5,686 bases of DNA from JBCDBH01 sp039184055 (GTDB lineage Bacteria; Acidobacteriota; Thermoanaerobaculia; Multivoradales; J023): NCBI GenBank assembly GCA_039184055.1, contig JBCDBH010000384.1, positions 1-5,686 on the forward strand. The letters are read 5' to 3'. The notes below the pieces were generated by a model. It worked only from the letters and a program-made list of their open reading frames with translations, did no database searches and had not been told where the DNA came from. A program made the translations under genes and the position numbers. Of this stretch, positions 4,707-5,686 are shown in pieces; position 1 is the first letter of the stretch, and each line of letters starts with the position of its first letter.

Positions 4707-5686
4707 ATGCCGAAGACGTCACAGGAGGCGCTCACCGAGCATCAGACCGTGGTCATTCTCGACTACGGGAGCCAATTCACGCAGCTGATCGCTCGGCGTC
4801 TCCGCGAGAACCGGGTCTATTGCGAAATCCACCCGTGGTCGCTGGACATCGCCGAGATCCGCGCCCGTGTGCCCCAGGCGATCATCCTGAGCGGCGGTCC
4901 CGACAGCGTCTACGATCGAGGCGCGCCGCAGCTCGATCCAGCGGTGCTCGAGCTCGGTGTACCGGTGCTCGGTATTTGTTACGGCATGCAGCTCATCGCT
5001 CGTCATCTCGGCGCCACGGTGGCGCCGGCCGACGCGCGTGAATACGGTCGCGCCACCATCGAAGTCACCGATCCCGGGGTGCTCTTCGCGGGTCTCGAGC
5101 CGAAGCTCACCGTATGGGCGAGTCATGGCGATCGCGTCGAGCAGCCGCCACCCGGTTTTCGCGTCACGGCGAGCTCGGATAGCGCGCCGGTGGTGGCGTT
5201 CGAAAACGCCAATCGACGGATCTACGGCATCCAATTCCACCCTGAGGTGACCCATACCCCGCTCGGTGGCGAGATGCTGCGCAACTTCCTCTACGGTGCG
5301 TGTCAGCTCTCGGGCGATTGGCGGATGTCGTCGTATCTCGACGAAGCAGTGGCCAAGATTCAGCAGCAGGTACGCGAGCGCCGCGTCCTGTGCGCCTTGT
5401 CGGGTGGCGTCGATTCGTCGGTCATGGCGGCGTTGGTCAAACGCGCCGTCGGCTCGAGGATGACGGCGATCTTCGTCGACAACGGTGTGTTGCGCAAAGG
5501 TGAAGCCGAGCAGGTGGTGCACAGTCTTCGTGACGGCTTGGGCATTCCCATTCTGGCGGTCGACGCGCGTGATGAATTCCTCGCCGCGCTCACTGGGATT
5601 CTCGATCCCGAGGCCAAACGCCGGATCGTGGGTCGGATTTTCATCGAGGTCTTTCAGCGCGCCGCGCAAGATCTCGAAGACGCCAG
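4707..5686 (+). CDS. guaA: GMP synthase (glutamine-hydrolysing), N-terminal part (3' end outside window)
   Basis: GuaA aminates XMP to GMP using ATP and glutamine, the last step of de novo guanine nucleotide synthesis. The frame is open from ATG 4707 to the right edge, giving 326 complete codons. The family is about 515-525 residues, so roughly 190-200 C-terminal residues are missing. The class I glutamine amidotransferase domain (about residues 14-200) begins VVILDYGSQFTQLIARR. Its triad is complete: Cys91 in GICYGMQ, with His178 and Glu180 in FHPEV. An SHGD motif, also usual in GuaA, lies between them. The ATP-pyrophosphatase domain follows, with its P-loop SGGVDSS at 232-238 and then FVDNGVLRKGEAEQVV and DPEAKRRIVGRIFIEVF, both strongly GuaA-like. 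The XMP-binding dimerisation domain lies beyond the window. It is separated from gpsA by 57 bases with its own Shine-Dalgarno. Whether it is cotranscribed with gpsA or has its own promoter cannot be decided; no clear -35/-10 pair was seen. Confidence 0.97.
   Translation, partial: MPKTSQEALTEHQTVVILDYGSQFTQLIARRLRENRVYCEIHPWSLDIAEIRARVPQAIILSGGPDSVYDRGAPQLDPAVLELGVPVLGICYGMQLIARHLGATVAPADAREYGRATIEVTDPGVLFAGLEPKLTVWASHGDRVEQPPPGFRVTASSDSAPVVAFENANRRIYGIQFHPEVTHTPLGGEMLRNFLYGACQLSGDWRMSSYLDEAVAKIQQQVRERRVLCALSGGVDSSVMAALVKRAVGSRMTAIFVDNGVLRKGEAEQVVHSLRDGLGIPILAVDARDEFLAALTGILDPEAKRRIVGRIFIEVFQRAAQDLEDA

Noticed and set aside
4719..5669. 316-codon minus-strand reading frame antisense to guaA
   Set aside because: guaA is certain here, with its full amidotransferase triad and P-loop. 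The antisense product has shadow-type composition and no family resemblance.
1..5686. Mobile element, CRISPR, tRNA, toxin-antitoxin or defence island
   Set aside because: No transposase, terminal repeats, spaced repeats, cloverleaf or defence-family motifs were seen. Apart from the TPR fragment and the secreted protein, the genes are intact housekeeping types with uniform codon use.

Overview
This high-GC window reads as an ordinary chromosomal segment of a free-living bacterium. Codon third positions are mostly G or C, and nearly every gene throws long spurious antisense reading frames. Two things hint at the Acidobacteriota, or a similar GC-rich lineage such as the Myxococcota. One is the N-terminus of CinA, which has the GSELL...DTNSLFLT style I associate with that phylum. 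The other is a neighbouring TPR-rich C-terminal tail of the kind carried by large Ser/Thr kinase or regulator proteins there. This placement is inference from motif style, not from a marker gene.

Layout. (1) Bases 1-536, plus strand: the C-terminal end of a TPR-repeat protein cut by the window edge. (2) Bases 569-1582, minus strand, converging on the first gene with a 32-base gap: a secreted protein with a signal peptide and about five ~50-residue repeats that look like beta-propeller blades. (3) Bases 1583-1777: a 195-base divergent intergenic region. (4) Bases 1778-4649, plus strand: a compact cluster, cinA - thpR - gpsA, in which each start codon overlaps the previous stop by 4 bases (TTGA, then ATGA) and each internal start has a well-placed Shine-Dalgarno sequence inside the upstream gene. 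(5) After a 57-base gap holding a possible hairpin, guaA (GMP synthase) starts at 4707 and runs off the right edge after 326 codons.

How the genes relate. The cluster joins pyridine-nucleotide recycling (CinA), 2H-type cyclic phosphodiester or RNA-end chemistry (ThpR), glycerol-3-phosphate supply for phospholipids using NAD(P)H (GpsA) and, probably as a separate or partly coupled unit, GMP synthesis (GuaA). The tight overlaps predict one transcript and translational coupling for at least the first three. The TPR protein and the secreted propeller protein face the other way or end before the cluster and have no evident functional tie to it.

No mobile element, CRISPR array, tRNA, rRNA, phage gene or defence system was seen. 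The points most worth a second look are the uncertain cinA start (a possible leaderless promoter against an upstream GTG with a strong Shine-Dalgarno), the uncharacterised secreted repeat protein, and a possible metabolic reason for the cinA-thpR coupling.
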